This document shows positions 14,789 to 22,256 of a DNA stretch of 28,792 nt, piece after piece. The position numbers and the translations under genes are program-made. The notes under the pieces were generated by a model. That model worked only from the letters and a program-made list of their open reading frames with translations. It ran no database searches and was not told where the DNA came from. Source of the stretch: Saccharothrix sp. NRRL B-16348 (GTDB taxonomy: Bacteria; Actinomycetota; Actinomycetes; Mycobacteriales; Pseudonocardiaceae); contig NZ_LGED01000004.1 of NCBI RefSeq assembly GCF_001280085.1, positions 1 through 28,792 on the forward strand, written 5' to 3'. Every line of letters starts with the position of its first letter. Position 1 is the stretch's first letter.

Positions 14789-15763
14789 TCAGACCAACGC
14801 CTGGGGCGGGACCGCGCCGTACTCCGGGTGCCCCGGCAGCCAGCCCGCGTAGCGGGGGTTGCGCTCGGCGGTCTCCCGGTAGGCCTCGGCGGCGTACCGG
14901 AGCACCTGCGGGCCGAACGCGGCGGCCGGTCCTTCCGGGTCCCAGCCGATCAGGTGCCGCCACCGCAGCGGCGCGCCCGCCAACGGCATCGAGACCAGGC
15001 CCGGGGTGCGGCGGAACGTCGGCTGGCACAGCGCGACCGCGTCACCGGACGACGCCAGGTCGATGCAGCTGTTGATGTCGACCTCGTACATGGTGCGCGG
15101 GGTGAAACCCGCGCGGCTGCACGCGGCCACGAAGCAGTCGCCGAAGCACCCGTCGCCGGGCACGACCGCCCACTGCATGTCCTTCAGCGCACCCAGCTCC
15201 ACCTCCTCCAACACGGTGAACGGGTGGTCCTCGGGCAGCAGCACGAACACCGGGTCGACCGCGATCACGTGCCACGTCAGCCCGTGCTCGGACGGCGGCG
15301 GCGCGTCGCCGCACACGCCGACCAGCACGTAGTCCAGCCTGCCCGCGGCGACCATGGCGGACAGCTCCCGGCCGGACCAAGACACCTGCGTGGAGACGTG
15401 CGCGCCGGGGTGCGACTCGGTGAGCCGGTGCACCAGGCCGCCGAGCATCGGGCCGTTCACCGCGCCGACCCGGTAGCGGTCGCCGGGCACGGTGTCGTCC
15501 AGCAGGCGCGTCGCGTCCTCCTGCAGCCGGGAGAACGCGGGCAGCAGCACGCGCGCCCGTTCCAGCACGAGTTCGCCGAGCACGGTCGGCCGGGCGCCCT
15601 TGTGGTCGCGCTCGAACAGCTTGCCGCCGAGCAGGCTCTCGATCCGGTGCAGTTGGGCCGTGAGGGCGGGTTGCGCCAGGCCTAAGAGGGAGGACGCCTT
15701 CGACAGGCTGCCCGCGTCCGCGATCGCGCAGACGACCCGCAGGTGCCGCAGTTCGAGCTTCAT
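14789..15763 (-). CDS. LysR-family transcriptional regulator
   Basis: A 324-residue LysR regulator. Residues 1-60 are the winged helix-turn-helix (LRHLRVVCAIADAGSLSKAS, LAQPALTAQLHRIESLLGG, LFERDHKGARPTVLGE). Residues about 90-295 are the periplasmic-binding-protein-like effector domain. Family length is about 300, so it is slightly long, with an extra C-terminal tail (NPRYAGWLPGHPEYGAVPPQ). It is divergent from the NCS1 permease operon with 232 bases between starts, and an interrupted palindrome with an extra half-site lies in that gap. The likely role is control of pyrimidine uptake and ring opening, with a pathway intermediate as inducer; the ligand is not deducible. No strong ribosome site precedes the ATG. 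Confidence 0.93.
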   Translation of the reverse strand: MKLELRHLRVVCAIADAGSLSKASSLLGLAQPALTAQLHRIESLLGGKLFERDHKGARPTVLGELVLERARVLLPAFSRLQEDATRLLDDTVPGDRYRVGAVNGPMLGGLVHRLTESHPGAHVSTQVSWSGRELSAMVAAGRLDYVLVGVCGDAPPPSEHGLTWHVIAVDPVFVLLPEDHPFTVLEEVELGALKDMQWAVVPGDGCFGDCFVAACSRAGFTPRTMYEVDINSCIDLASSGDAVALCQPTFRRTPGLVSMPLAGAPLRWRHLIGWDPEGPAAAFGPQVLRYAAEAYRETAERNPRYAGWLPGHPEYGAVPPQALV

Positions 15764-15845
15764 CCAACGGACGTTAGGTCACCGCTCACGTGCCAGTCGA
15801 GGGCCGGCCGGGAGCACGCGCACCGGCCCGGACCAGCGGCTTGGG

Positions 15846-15896
15846 TGGCAATGGACAGAGTGTGCCCTGATCATGGCAAGCGTGGACACTTTGCCA
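15846..15896. promoter_or_regulatory. Candidate LysR operator: TGGCAA-N11-TTGCCA with an upstream half-site
   Basis: TGGCAA at 15874-15879 and TTGCCA at 15891-15896 form a perfect interrupted dyad with an 11-base spacer. A third TGGCAA at 15846-15851 lies 28 bases upstream in direct orientation. TGGACA follows two of the copies (15852-15857 and 15884-15888 in part). The multi-site layout in a LysR/target divergent region is typical of a recognition plus activation site. No other copy was noticed in the window. Confidence 0.45.
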
Positions 15897-15995
15897 CTGC
15901 CCAGGCGCGCGGGCCGACCGGAGGATGCCGGGATGGAAATCGCGCCGAACCGCCCGCGCGAAGGGTGTTTCACGAGCGTAACAGGGAAGTGACCG

Positions 15996-17498
15996 ATGGC
16001 CCTTGACTCCGCAACCCAGGTCACAGCCGATCCCGACGGCCGCGTCGAGCTTCGTGATCATTCCGCGATCGCGGACAGCCCGCACTACAACTCCGACCTG
16101 GCGCCGGTGCCGCTGGAGCGGCGCACCTGGTCCACGTACAACTTCTTCGCGCTGTGGATGGGCATGGCGCACAACATCCCCAGCTACACGCTGGCCGCGT
16201 CGCTGGTGGCGCTGGGGATGGACTGGGTGCAGGCGTTCCTGACCATCACCCTGGGCAACCTGATCGTGCTGGTCCCGATGCTGCTCAACAGCCACGCGGG
16301 CACGAAGTACGGCATCCCGTTCCCGGTGTTCGCCCGCGCGTTCTACGGCATCCGCGGCGCGAACCTGGTGGCGTTGCTGCGCGCGTTCATCGCGTGCGCG
16401 TGGTTCGGCATCCAGACGTGGGTCGGCGGCAAGGCGCTGCACGTGATCGTGGGCCGGTTGGCGGGCGACGGGTGGGTGGACGCGCCGGTCGTGCTGGGCC
16501 AGGTGTGGACGCTGTGGCTGTGCTTCCTGGTGTTCTGGGTGGTGCAGATGCTGATCATCTGGCGCGGCATGGAGGCGATCCGCCGGTTCGAGAACTGGAC
16601 CGCGCCGCTGGTCAGCATCGGTTTCCTGGTCCTGCTCGGGTACGTCGCGGTGAAGGCGGGCGGCTTCGGCCCGATCCTGTCGGAGCCGTCCAAGCTCGGC
16701 TGGGGCGTCGACTTCTGGAAGGTGTTCTTCCCGTCGCTGATGGGCATGATCGCGTTCTGGTCGACGCTGTCGCTGAACATGCCGGACTTCACCCGGTTCG
16801 GCGGCAGCCAGCGCAAGCAGGTCGTCGGTCAGATCCTCGGCCTGCCGACCACGATGTCGTTCATCGCGATCGTGGCGATCCTGACCACGTCCGGCGCGAT
16901 GGCGCTGTACGGCGAGGCGATCTGGGACCCGGCGGAGCTGGCGAGCCGGTTCGACAGCACCGCGGTGGTGCTGGTGGCGTTGGTGGCGCTGGTGCTGGCG
17001 ACGGTCTCGGCGAACCTCGCGGCGAACGTGGTGAGCCCGTCCTACGACTTCTCCAACGCGTTCCCGAAGAAGATCACGTTCGCGGTGGGCGGCCTGATCA
17101 CCGGCGTGATCGGCATCGTGATCCAGCCGTGGCGGCTGATCTCCGACCCGGGCATCTACATCTTCGCCTGGCTCGGTTTCTACGGCGGCCTGCTGGCGTC
17201 CGTGGCGGGCGTGTTCGTGGCCGGCTACTGGATTTTGGCGAGGACGCGGCTGGAGCTGCCCGACCTGTACCTGGCCGGGCGGGGCGCGTACTGGTTCAAG
17301 GCGGGCTGGAACTGGCGCGCGGTGGCGGCCACGCTGGTGGGCTCGGTGCTCGCGGTCGGCGGCGCGTACAACGGGCCGTTCCCGGCCGACGGCCTGATCC
17401 CGTTCCTCAAACCGCTCTACGACTACAACTGGGTCGTCGGACTGGTCGGCGGCATGCTCGTCTACCTGGCGCTGGCGCCACGGAGGGAGAACGCGTGA
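15996..17498 (+). CDS. NCS1-family nucleobase/hydantoin permease
   Basis: A 500-residue transporter with about twelve membrane helices of the nucleobase:cation symporter-1 family (Mhp1, PucI, uracil and allantoin permeases). Family marks are WSTYNFFALWMGMAHNIPSY in the first helix, GTKYGIPFPVFARAFYGIRG after the second, and FIACAWFGIQTWVGG in the third, containing the aromatic residues that stack on the substrate ring. GGGAAG lies six bases before the ATG at 15996. It heads the operon permease-ureidopropionase-dihydropyrimidinase-LLM oxidoreductase, so uracil, thymine, dihydropyrimidine or hydantoin is the likely cargo, driven by sodium or protons. The exact substrate cannot be told from sequence. 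Confidence 0.93.
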   Translation: MALDSATQVTADPDGRVELRDHSAIADSPHYNSDLAPVPLERRTWSTYNFFALWMGMAHNIPSYTLAASLVALGMDWVQAFLTITLGNLIVLVPMLLNSHAGTKYGIPFPVFARAFYGIRGANLVALLRAFIACAWFGIQTWVGGKALHVIVGRLAGDGWVDAPVVLGQVWTLWLCFLVFWVVQMLIIWRGMEAIRRFENWTAPLVSIGFLVLLGYVAVKAGGFGPILSEPSKLGWGVDFWKVFFPSLMGMIAFWSTLSLNMPDFTRFGGSQRKQVVGQILGLPTTMSFIAIVAILTTSGAMALYGEAIWDPAELASRFDSTAVVLVALVALVLATVSANLAANVVSPSYDFSNAFPKKITFAVGGLITGVIGIVIQPWRLISDPGIYIFAWLGFYGGLLASVAGVFVAGYWILARTRLELPDLYLAGRGAYWFKAGWNWRAVAATLVGSVLAVGGAYNGPFPADGLIPFLKPLYDYNWVVGLVGGMLVYLALAPRRENA

Positions 17499-18337
17499 GC
17501 AACATCATCCGAGCAGGTCTGGTGCAGCAGAAGTGGACCGGCGACAAGGAGTCGATGATCGCGAACGCGGTCGAGGCGGTCCGCTCCGCCGCGTCGCAGG
17601 GCGCGCAGGTGGTGTGCCTGCAGGAGCTGTTCTACGGGCCGTACTTCTGCCAGGTGCAGGACGCGGACTACTACTCCTACACCGAGGGCATCCCCGACGG
17701 CCCGACCACCGAGCTGATGTGTGAGCTGGCCGAGCAGCTCGGCGTGGTGCTCGTCGTGCCGATGTACGAGGAGGAGCAGCCGGGGATCTACTACAACACC
17801 GCCGCGGTGATCGACGCCGACGGCACGTACCTCGGCAAGCACCGCAAGAACCACATCCCGCAGGTCAAGGGGTTCTGGGAGAAGTTCTACTTCAAGCCGG
17901 GCAACCTCGGCTACCCGGTGTTCGACACCGCCGTCGGCAAGGTGGGCGTCTACATCTGCTACGAGCGGCACTTCCCGGAGGGCTGGCGGGCGCTGGGCCT
18001 CAACGGCGCGCAGATCGTGTTCAACCCGTCCGCGACCAGCCGCGGCCTGTCGGAGTACCTGTGGCGGCTGGAGCAGACCGCGGCGGCCGTGGCGAACGAG
18101 TACTACGTCGGCACGATCAACCGGGTCGGCGTGGAACCGCTGGGCGACAACGACTTCTACGGGCAGTCGTACTTCGCCGACCCGCGCGGGCAGCTCGTCG
18201 GCGAGGCGGCCTCCGACACGGAGGAGGAGATCGTGGTCCGCGACCTGGACATGGACCTGCTGGCCGAGGTCCGGAACCTGTGGGCGTTCTACCGCGACCG
18301 CCGTCCGGACACGTACGAGGGGTTGGTGCAGCCGTGA
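17495..18337 (+). CDS. Beta-ureidopropionase (nitrilase-superfamily N-carbamoyl-beta-alanine amidohydrolase)
   Basis: A 280-residue carbon-nitrogen hydrolase that cleaves N-carbamoyl-beta-alanine to beta-alanine, CO2 and ammonia. The Glu-Lys-Cys triad is visible: E44 (VCLQELFYG), K118 (GKHRKNHIPQV) and C155 (VYICYERHFPEG). The insertion FWEKFYFKPGNLGYPVF and the RGLSEYLWRLEQ helix match beta-ureidopropionases and N-carbamoyl amino acid hydrolases more than putrescine or aliphatic amidases. The GTG at 17495 overlaps the permease stop as GTGA, with GGAGGG seven bases upstream. Its place directly before dihydropyrimidinase supports the assignment; activity on N-carbamoyl-D-amino acids is the main alternative. 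Confidence 0.92.
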   Translation: MSNIIRAGLVQQKWTGDKESMIANAVEAVRSAASQGAQVVCLQELFYGPYFCQVQDADYYSYTEGIPDGPTTELMCELAEQLGVVLVVPMYEEEQPGIYYNTAAVIDADGTYLGKHRKNHIPQVKGFWEKFYFKPGNLGYPVFDTAVGKVGVYICYERHFPEGWRALGLNGAQIVFNPSATSRGLSEYLWRLEQTAAAVANEYYVGTINRVGVEPLGDNDFYGQSYFADPRGQLVGEAASDTEEEIVVRDLDMDLLAEVRNLWAFYRDRRPDTYEGLVQP

Positions 18338-19719
18338 GCATCCTGATCAAGGGCGGCACGGTCGTGAACGCGACCGGCGCCGTGGCCGCCGACGTGCTGG
18401 TGGACGGCGAGAAGATCGTCGCGCTGCTGGCGCCGGGCTTCCCCGTGCAGGCCGACGAGACGATCGACGCCACCGGCAAGTACGTGATCCCCGGCGGCAT
18501 CGACGGGCACACCCACATGGAGATGCCGTTCGGCGGCACGTTCTCCGCCGACACGTTCGAGACCGGCACGATCGCGGCGGCGTGGGGCGGCACCACCACG
18601 ATCATCGACTTCGCCGTGCAGCCCAAGGGCTCCTCGCTGCTGTCCACGCTGGACAAGTGGCACGGCAAGGCGGACGGCCGGTGCGCGGTCGACTACGGGT
18701 TCCACATGATCGTCTCCGACGTCACCGACACGTCGTTGAAGGAGATGGAGTCCTGCATCGACGCGGGCGTGAACACGTTCAAGATGTTCATGGCCTACCC
18801 CGGTGTCTTCTACGCCACCGACGGCGAGATCCTGCGCGCCATGCAGAAGGCCCGGGAGACCGGCGCGACGATCATGATGCACGCGGAGAACGGCATCGCG
18901 ATCGACCAGCTGGTCGCGCAAGCGCTCGCGCAGGGCCGCACCGACCCGGTGGAGCACGGCCTGACCAGGCCCGCCGAGCTGGAGGGCGAGGCCACCTCGC
19001 GCGCCATCACGCTGGCGAAGGTCACCGGGTCACCGCTCTACATCGTGCACCTGTCCGCCGCGCAGGCGCTGGACGCGGTGACGAAGGCGCGCGACACCGG
19101 GCAGAACGTGTTCGCCGAGACGTGCCCCCAGTACCTGTACCTGTCGCTGGAGGACCTGGCGAAACCGGACTTCGAGGGCTCGAAGTACGTCGCCTCTCCC
19201 CCGCTGCGGCCCAAGGAGCACCAGTCGGAGCTGTGGCGCGGCCTGCGCACCAACGACCTGTCGGTGGTGTCGACCGACCACTGCCCGTTCTGCTTCAAGG
19301 ACCAGAAGGAGCTGGGGCGCGGCGACTTCTCCAAGATCCCCAACGGGATGCCGGGCGTGGAGCACCGGATGGACCTGCTGCACCAGGGCGTGGTGAAGGG
19401 CGAGATCAGCCTGGAGCGGTGGGTGGAGATCTGCTCCACGACGCCCGCGCGGATGTTCGGCCTGCACCCGCGCAAGGGCGTCATCGCGCCCGGCGCGGAC
19501 GCCGACGTGGTGGTGTACGACCCGAACGCCCAGCAGGTGATCTCGGCGGCCACGCACCACATGAACGTCGACTACTCCGCGTACGAGGGCATGGAGATCA
19601 CCGGCAAGGTCGACACGGTGCTCTCCCGCGGCCGGGTGGTCGTGGACGCCGGCGGTTTCCACGGCGCGGCCGGGCACGGGAAGTTCCTGTCCCGCGAGCT
19701 GAACCAGTACCTGGTGTAG
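18334..19719 (+). CDS. hydA: Dihydropyrimidinase / D-hydantoinase
   Basis: A 461-residue cyclic amidohydrolase that opens dihydrouracil or dihydrothymine to the N-carbamoyl-beta-amino acid; it can also act on 5-substituted hydantoins. All binuclear zinc ligands are present: H59 and H61 (GHTHMEMPFGG), the carboxylated K150 (NTFKMFMAYPG), H183 (MMHAENG), H239 (YIVHLSAAQ) and D315 (STDHCPF). Length matches the family. The GTG at 18334 overlaps the ureidopropionase stop as GTGA. The next gene begins 9 bases after its stop, so this is the third gene of a four-gene operon. Confidence 0.95.
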   Translation: MSILIKGGTVVNATGAVAADVLVDGEKIVALLAPGFPVQADETIDATGKYVIPGGIDGHTHMEMPFGGTFSADTFETGTIAAAWGGTTTIIDFAVQPKGSSLLSTLDKWHGKADGRCAVDYGFHMIVSDVTDTSLKEMESCIDAGVNTFKMFMAYPGVFYATDGEILRAMQKARETGATIMMHAENGIAIDQLVAQALAQGRTDPVEHGLTRPAELEGEATSRAITLAKVTGSPLYIVHLSAAQALDAVTKARDTGQNVFAETCPQYLYLSLEDLAKPDFEGSKYVASPPLRPKEHQSELWRGLRTNDLSVVSTDHCPFCFKDQKELGRGDFSKIPNGMPGVEHRMDLLHQGVVKGEISLERWVEICSTTPARMFGLHPRKGVIAPGADADVVVYDPNAQQVISAATHHMNVDYSAYEGMEITGKVDTVLSRGRVVVDAGGFHGAAGHGKFLSRELNQYLV

Positions 19720-19728
19720 GAGGCGGCA

Positions 19729-20721
19729 GTGGACTTCGGGGTAGTGCTCCAGACGGACCCGCCGGCGCGGGACGTGGTGGCCGGGATGAAGGCTGCCGAG
19801 GACAACGGCTTCCGCTACGGCTGGACGTTCGACTCGGTCGTGCTGTGGCAGGAGCCGTTCGTCATCTACTCGCAGGTGCTGGCGGCGACGGAGGAGCTGG
19901 TCGTCGGCCCGATGGTGACCAACCCGAGCACGCGGGACTGGTCGGTGACGGCGTCGCTGTTCGCCACGTTGAACGACATGTTCGGCAACCGCACGGTGTG
20001 CGGCATCGGGCGCGGTGACTCGGCACGCCGGGTGATCGGGCAGAAGCCCGCGTCGCTGGCGACGCTGAGCCAGGCCATGACCGTGATCAAGGACCTGGCC
20101 GAGGGGCGGGAGGCCGAGCACCACGGCACGCCGGTGCGCATCCCCTGGGTGCGCGACGGCAAGCTCGAGATGTGGATGGCCGCGTACGGGCCGCGCGCGT
20201 TGAAGATGGTCGGCGAGCAGGCGGACGGGTTCATCCTGCAGACCGCGGACGTGGACATCGCGCGGTGGACGATCGGGACGGTGCGCGAGGCGGCCGTGGC
20301 CGCGGGCCGCGACCCGTCGGCGATCACCATGTGCGTGGCCGCGCCCGCGTACGTCGGCACGGACCTGCCGCACCAGCGGGACCAGCTGCGCTGGTTCGGC
20401 GGGATGGTCGGCAACCACGTGGCCGACCTGGTCGCGCGGTACGGCGACTCGGGCGCGGTGCCCGCCGCGTTGACCGACTACATCAAGGACCGCGAGGGCT
20501 ACGACTACGCCCACCACGGCAAGGCGGGCAACCGGTCGACGGACTTCGTGCCGGACTCGATCGTGGACCGGTTCTGCCTGCTCGGCCCGGCGTCGGCGCA
20601 CGTGGACCGGTTGCAGGAGCTGCGCGAGATCGGCGTGGACAACTTCGCGCTGTACCTGATGCACGACGACAAGGACAAGACGCTCGCGTCCTACGGCAAC
20701 GAGGTGATCGGCCGGGTGTGA
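19729..20721 (+). CDS. LLM-class (luciferase-like) flavin/F420-dependent oxidoreductase, CPS_4043-like
   Basis: A 330-residue single-domain (beta/alpha)8 barrel oxidoreductase of the luciferase-like family. It starts MDFGVVLQTDPPARDVVAGM and shows the family blocks VCGIGRGDSARRVIGQ, KLEMWMAAYGPRALKM, GEQADGFILQ and the C-terminal LQELREIGVDNFALYL. It resembles the subfamily catalogued as F420-dependent oxidoreductase, CPS_4043 family, which has no established reaction; this assignment is from recall. The GTG at 19729 has GGAGG five bases upstream, 9 bases after the dihydropyrimidinase stop, and a strong terminator follows, so it is the last gene of the operon. Cofactor (F420 or FMN) is not decidable by eye. 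It may supply the missing ring reduction, or act on a by-product such as a modified pyrimidine. Confidence 0.88.
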   Translation: MDFGVVLQTDPPARDVVAGMKAAEDNGFRYGWTFDSVVLWQEPFVIYSQVLAATEELVVGPMVTNPSTRDWSVTASLFATLNDMFGNRTVCGIGRGDSARRVIGQKPASLATLSQAMTVIKDLAEGREAEHHGTPVRIPWVRDGKLEMWMAAYGPRALKMVGEQADGFILQTADVDIARWTIGTVREAAVAAGRDPSAITMCVAAPAYVGTDLPHQRDQLRWFGGMVGNHVADLVARYGDSGAVPAALTDYIKDREGYDYAHHGKAGNRSTDFVPDSIVDRFCLLGPASAHVDRLQELREIGVDNFALYLMHDDKDKTLASYGNEVIGRV

Positions 20722-20730
20722 CGGGCGGAC

Positions 20731-20772
20731 GGCCGGGGTCGGGCCGGGCACTGGTCCGGCCCGACCCCGGCC
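20731..20772 (+). terminator. Strong hairpin terminator of the pyrimidine operon
   Basis: A perfect 17-bp inverted repeat: 20731-20747 (GGCCGGGGTCGGGCCGG) pairs with 20756-20772 around an 8-base loop. It starts 10 bases after the LLM oxidoreductase stop and marks the end of the four-gene operon. No U-tract follows. Confidence 0.88.
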
Positions 20773-20840
20773 GCGTCGTCGTGACGGGGTGTGCTGGGAT
20801 GGGCGCGTTCAGGTGAAGATCCACGAGGGGGAACTCGACC

Positions 20841-21278
20841 ATGCGCGCAGCACTGACCATCGCCGTCCTCGGGCTGGCCGCCGGGCTGTTGTCCGGCTGC
20901 GGCGGCGACGGCGACGGGCAGAACGCGGCCGCGGTGACGTCCACGACGACGTCCACGAGCGCGCCGGCGACGCGGGACTCGGCCGAGCAGCCGGAGGCGG
21001 AAGGCCTGGCCGGCACGTGGCAGCCGATCAACGAGAGCCCGATCGCCACGCTCACGATCACCGACGCGACCGCGCGGACGACCGGTCAGCTCGCGTGCCC
21101 CGGTGCGATCGCCGACGCCGACTCGGCCAAGCCGGTCCTCACGCTGGAGTGCGCCACGCCGAACGAGGAGCGCAAGCGCGGGACCCTGGCGCTCAAGCCG
21201 GACGGCTCGGCGCTCGTCATCACCTGGGACGGCCCGTCCTGGGGCGGCGCGATCGACAGCTTCAAGCGAGCCGGCTGA
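20841..21278 (+). CDS. Small secreted lipoprotein of unknown function
   Basis: A 145-residue exported protein. The signal peptide ends in the lipobox L17-S18-G19-C20, so Cys20 is the predicted lipid anchor. A disordered Thr/Ser/Ala linker (VTSTTTSTSAPATRD) leads to a domain of about 90 residues beginning GLAGTWQPINESPIATLTI. The repeated short beta strands and the GTW opening resemble small lipocalin-like or META-type beta barrels, but I cannot name a family. Two cysteines (about 93 and 110) could form a disulfide. GAGGGGG lies nine bases before the ATG. It follows the operon terminator and is probably transcribed separately. Confidence 0.82.
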   Translation: MRAALTIAVLGLAAGLLSGCGGDGDGQNAAAVTSTTTSTSAPATRDSAEQPEAEGLAGTWQPINESPIATLTITDATARTTGQLACPGAIADADSAKPVLTLECATPNEERKRGTLALKPDGSALVITWDGPSWGGAIDSFKRAG

Positions 21279-21289
21279 CCTCGCCGCGA

Positions 21290-21312
21290 TTGTCGGACCC
21301 CCTCGGTACCGT
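21290..21312 (+). promoter_or_regulatory. RecA_NDp/PafBC-like leaderless promoter of the DUF4240 gene
   Basis: TTGTCGGAC (21290-21298), eight bases, then TACCGT (21307-21312). This matches the actinobacterial DNA-damage promoter form TTGTCRGTG-N8-TAnnnT in spacing, in seven of nine -35-side bases and in the -10 pattern. The predicted start is the A of the ATG at 21319, giving a leaderless transcript; there is no ribosome site. Confidence 0.5.
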
Positions 21313-21318
21313 GCCGCC

Positions 21319-21837
21319 ATGATCCTTCCGACCGCTGCCGAAGAGGCCCGTTTCTGGGCGATGCTGGAGAACGCGTGGGCCGCGCTGGGGCCCGGGCCGA
21401 ACGAGGTGCGGCGCGCCTTGGCCAAGCGCGACACGTCCGTCGACGCCTTCGAGGACGCCGCCGAGCTGGAGGAGCACCTGCCGACCGTGCTCCGCGCGCT
21501 GGTGAGCGCCTCGGCCGGGCTGTCCGCCGAGGAGCTGACCGCGCTGGACCGGGTGGCCGAGCGCAAGCTGTACGAGATCGACCGGGCGGACGTGCAGGAG
21601 GTCACCGACGGCTCGGACGACGGCTTCCTGTACGCGCGCGGTTTCATCCTCGTCCTGGGCCAGGAGTTCTACGAGGCGGTGGCCCGCGATCCGCGCGTGG
21701 CGGTGATGGACGCCGAGTGCGAGGCGTTCTGCTACTTCTTCGCGCGGCTGCACGCCACGAGGTTCGGGGATCACCCGGAGACGGGGTCGGGGATCTCCCG
21801 GGAATCGGTCTCGAACCCGGCGGGGTGGCCGCGGTAG
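21319..21837 (+). CDS. DUF4240-like protein
   Basis: A 172-residue soluble acidic protein. The pattern EEARFWAMLENAW near the start, the middle helix pair (LTALDRVAERKLYEIDRADV) and the block DGFLYARGFILVLGQEFYEAV, then ARDPRVAVMDAECEAF, fit the DUF4240 family, whose function is unknown. There is no signal peptide, membrane segment or obvious catalytic motif. No ribosome site precedes the ATG; instead a promoter -10 ends seven bases before it, so translation is probably leaderless. The stop lies 17 bases before the GTG of the next gene, which appears to have its own leaderless -10. Confidence 0.72.
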   Translation: MILPTAAEEARFWAMLENAWAALGPGPNEVRRALAKRDTSVDAFEDAAELEEHLPTVLRALVSASAGLSAEELTALDRVAERKLYEIDRADVQEVTDGSDDGFLYARGFILVLGQEFYEAVARDPRVAVMDAECEAFCYFFARLHATRFGDHPETGSGISRESVSNPAGWPR

Positions 21838-21841
21838 GCGG

Positions 21842-21847
21842 TAGCGT
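21842..21847 (+). promoter_or_regulatory. Candidate -10 of a leaderless PH-domain gene
   Basis: TAGCGT ends seven bases before the GTG at 21855, the spacing expected when the first transcribed base is the start codon. No Shine-Dalgarno sequence lies between. The -35 side does not match the motif seen before the previous gene. Confidence 0.4.
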
Positions 21848-21854
21848 CGGACGC

Positions 21855-22229
21855 GTGATCGACTTCGAGAAGCAGTCCGTCTTCAAGCTGGCGCCGTGCC
21901 GTCCCGAGGACATCGCGTCGCAGGTGTCGCCGATCCTGATCCAGGGCGAGCAGATCGTGTCGAGCTTCAAGACGGTGCGGGACTTCGTGGTGTTCACCAA
22001 CAAGCGGGTGATCGCGGTGAACGTCCAGGGCATGACCGGCCGCAAGAAGGACTTCACGTCGCTGCCGTACAGCCGGGTGCAGGCGTTCTCGATCGAGACG
22101 GCGGGCACGTTCGACATGGACGCCGAGCTCGACCTGTGGTTCAGCGGCCTGGGTCAGGTGCGGCTGGAGTTCAAGGGCCACGCCGACGTGCGGCTGCTGG
22201 GGCAGATGATCGCGACGTTCATCCTCTAG
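21855..22229 (+). CDS. Bacterial PH-domain protein (bPH type)
   Basis: A 124-residue cytoplasmic protein formed almost entirely by one bacterial pleckstrin-homology-like domain. Characteristic pieces are LIQGEQIVSSFKTVRDFVVF, TNKRVIAVNVQGMTGRKKDF and TSLPYSRVQAFSIETAG, the classic TNKRxI...GxTGKK...PYSxI pattern, followed by a C-terminal helix (LLGQMIATFIL). Bacterial PH proteins are widespread with unclear roles, possibly in stress or membrane binding. The GTG at 21855 has no ribosome site but a TAGCGT -10 seven bases upstream. Convergent with the RCC1-repeat gene, separated by a bidirectional terminator. Confidence 0.85.
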   Translation: MIDFEKQSVFKLAPCRPEDIASQVSPILIQGEQIVSSFKTVRDFVVFTNKRVIAVNVQGMTGRKKDFTSLPYSRVQAFSIETAGTFDMDAELDLWFSGLGQVRLEFKGHADVRLLGQMIATFIL

Positions 22230-22253
22230 CGCCGTGACCGGTGGTCACGGCGC
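22229..22253. terminator. Bidirectional terminator between PH-domain and RCC1-repeat genes
   Basis: GCGCCGTGACC at 22229-22239 pairs perfectly with 22243-22253 around a 3-base loop. The left arm begins at the last base of the PH-domain stop and the right arm ends 3 bases before the RCC1-gene stop. Confidence 0.82.
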
Positions 22254-22256
22254 GCC

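Noticed and set aside
15873..15992. A 39-codon plus-strand frame ending three bases before the permease ATG, possible leader peptide
   Set aside because: It starts inside the candidate LysR site, has no ribosome site and shows no codon run or hairpin typical of attenuation.
16154..17494. Long plus-strand frame inside the permease gene, continuous with the ureidopropionase
   Set aside because: It is the shadow frame of the permease; the Arg/Gly-rich text has no membrane segments, and the ureidopropionase start is fixed by the GTGA overlap and its ribosome site.
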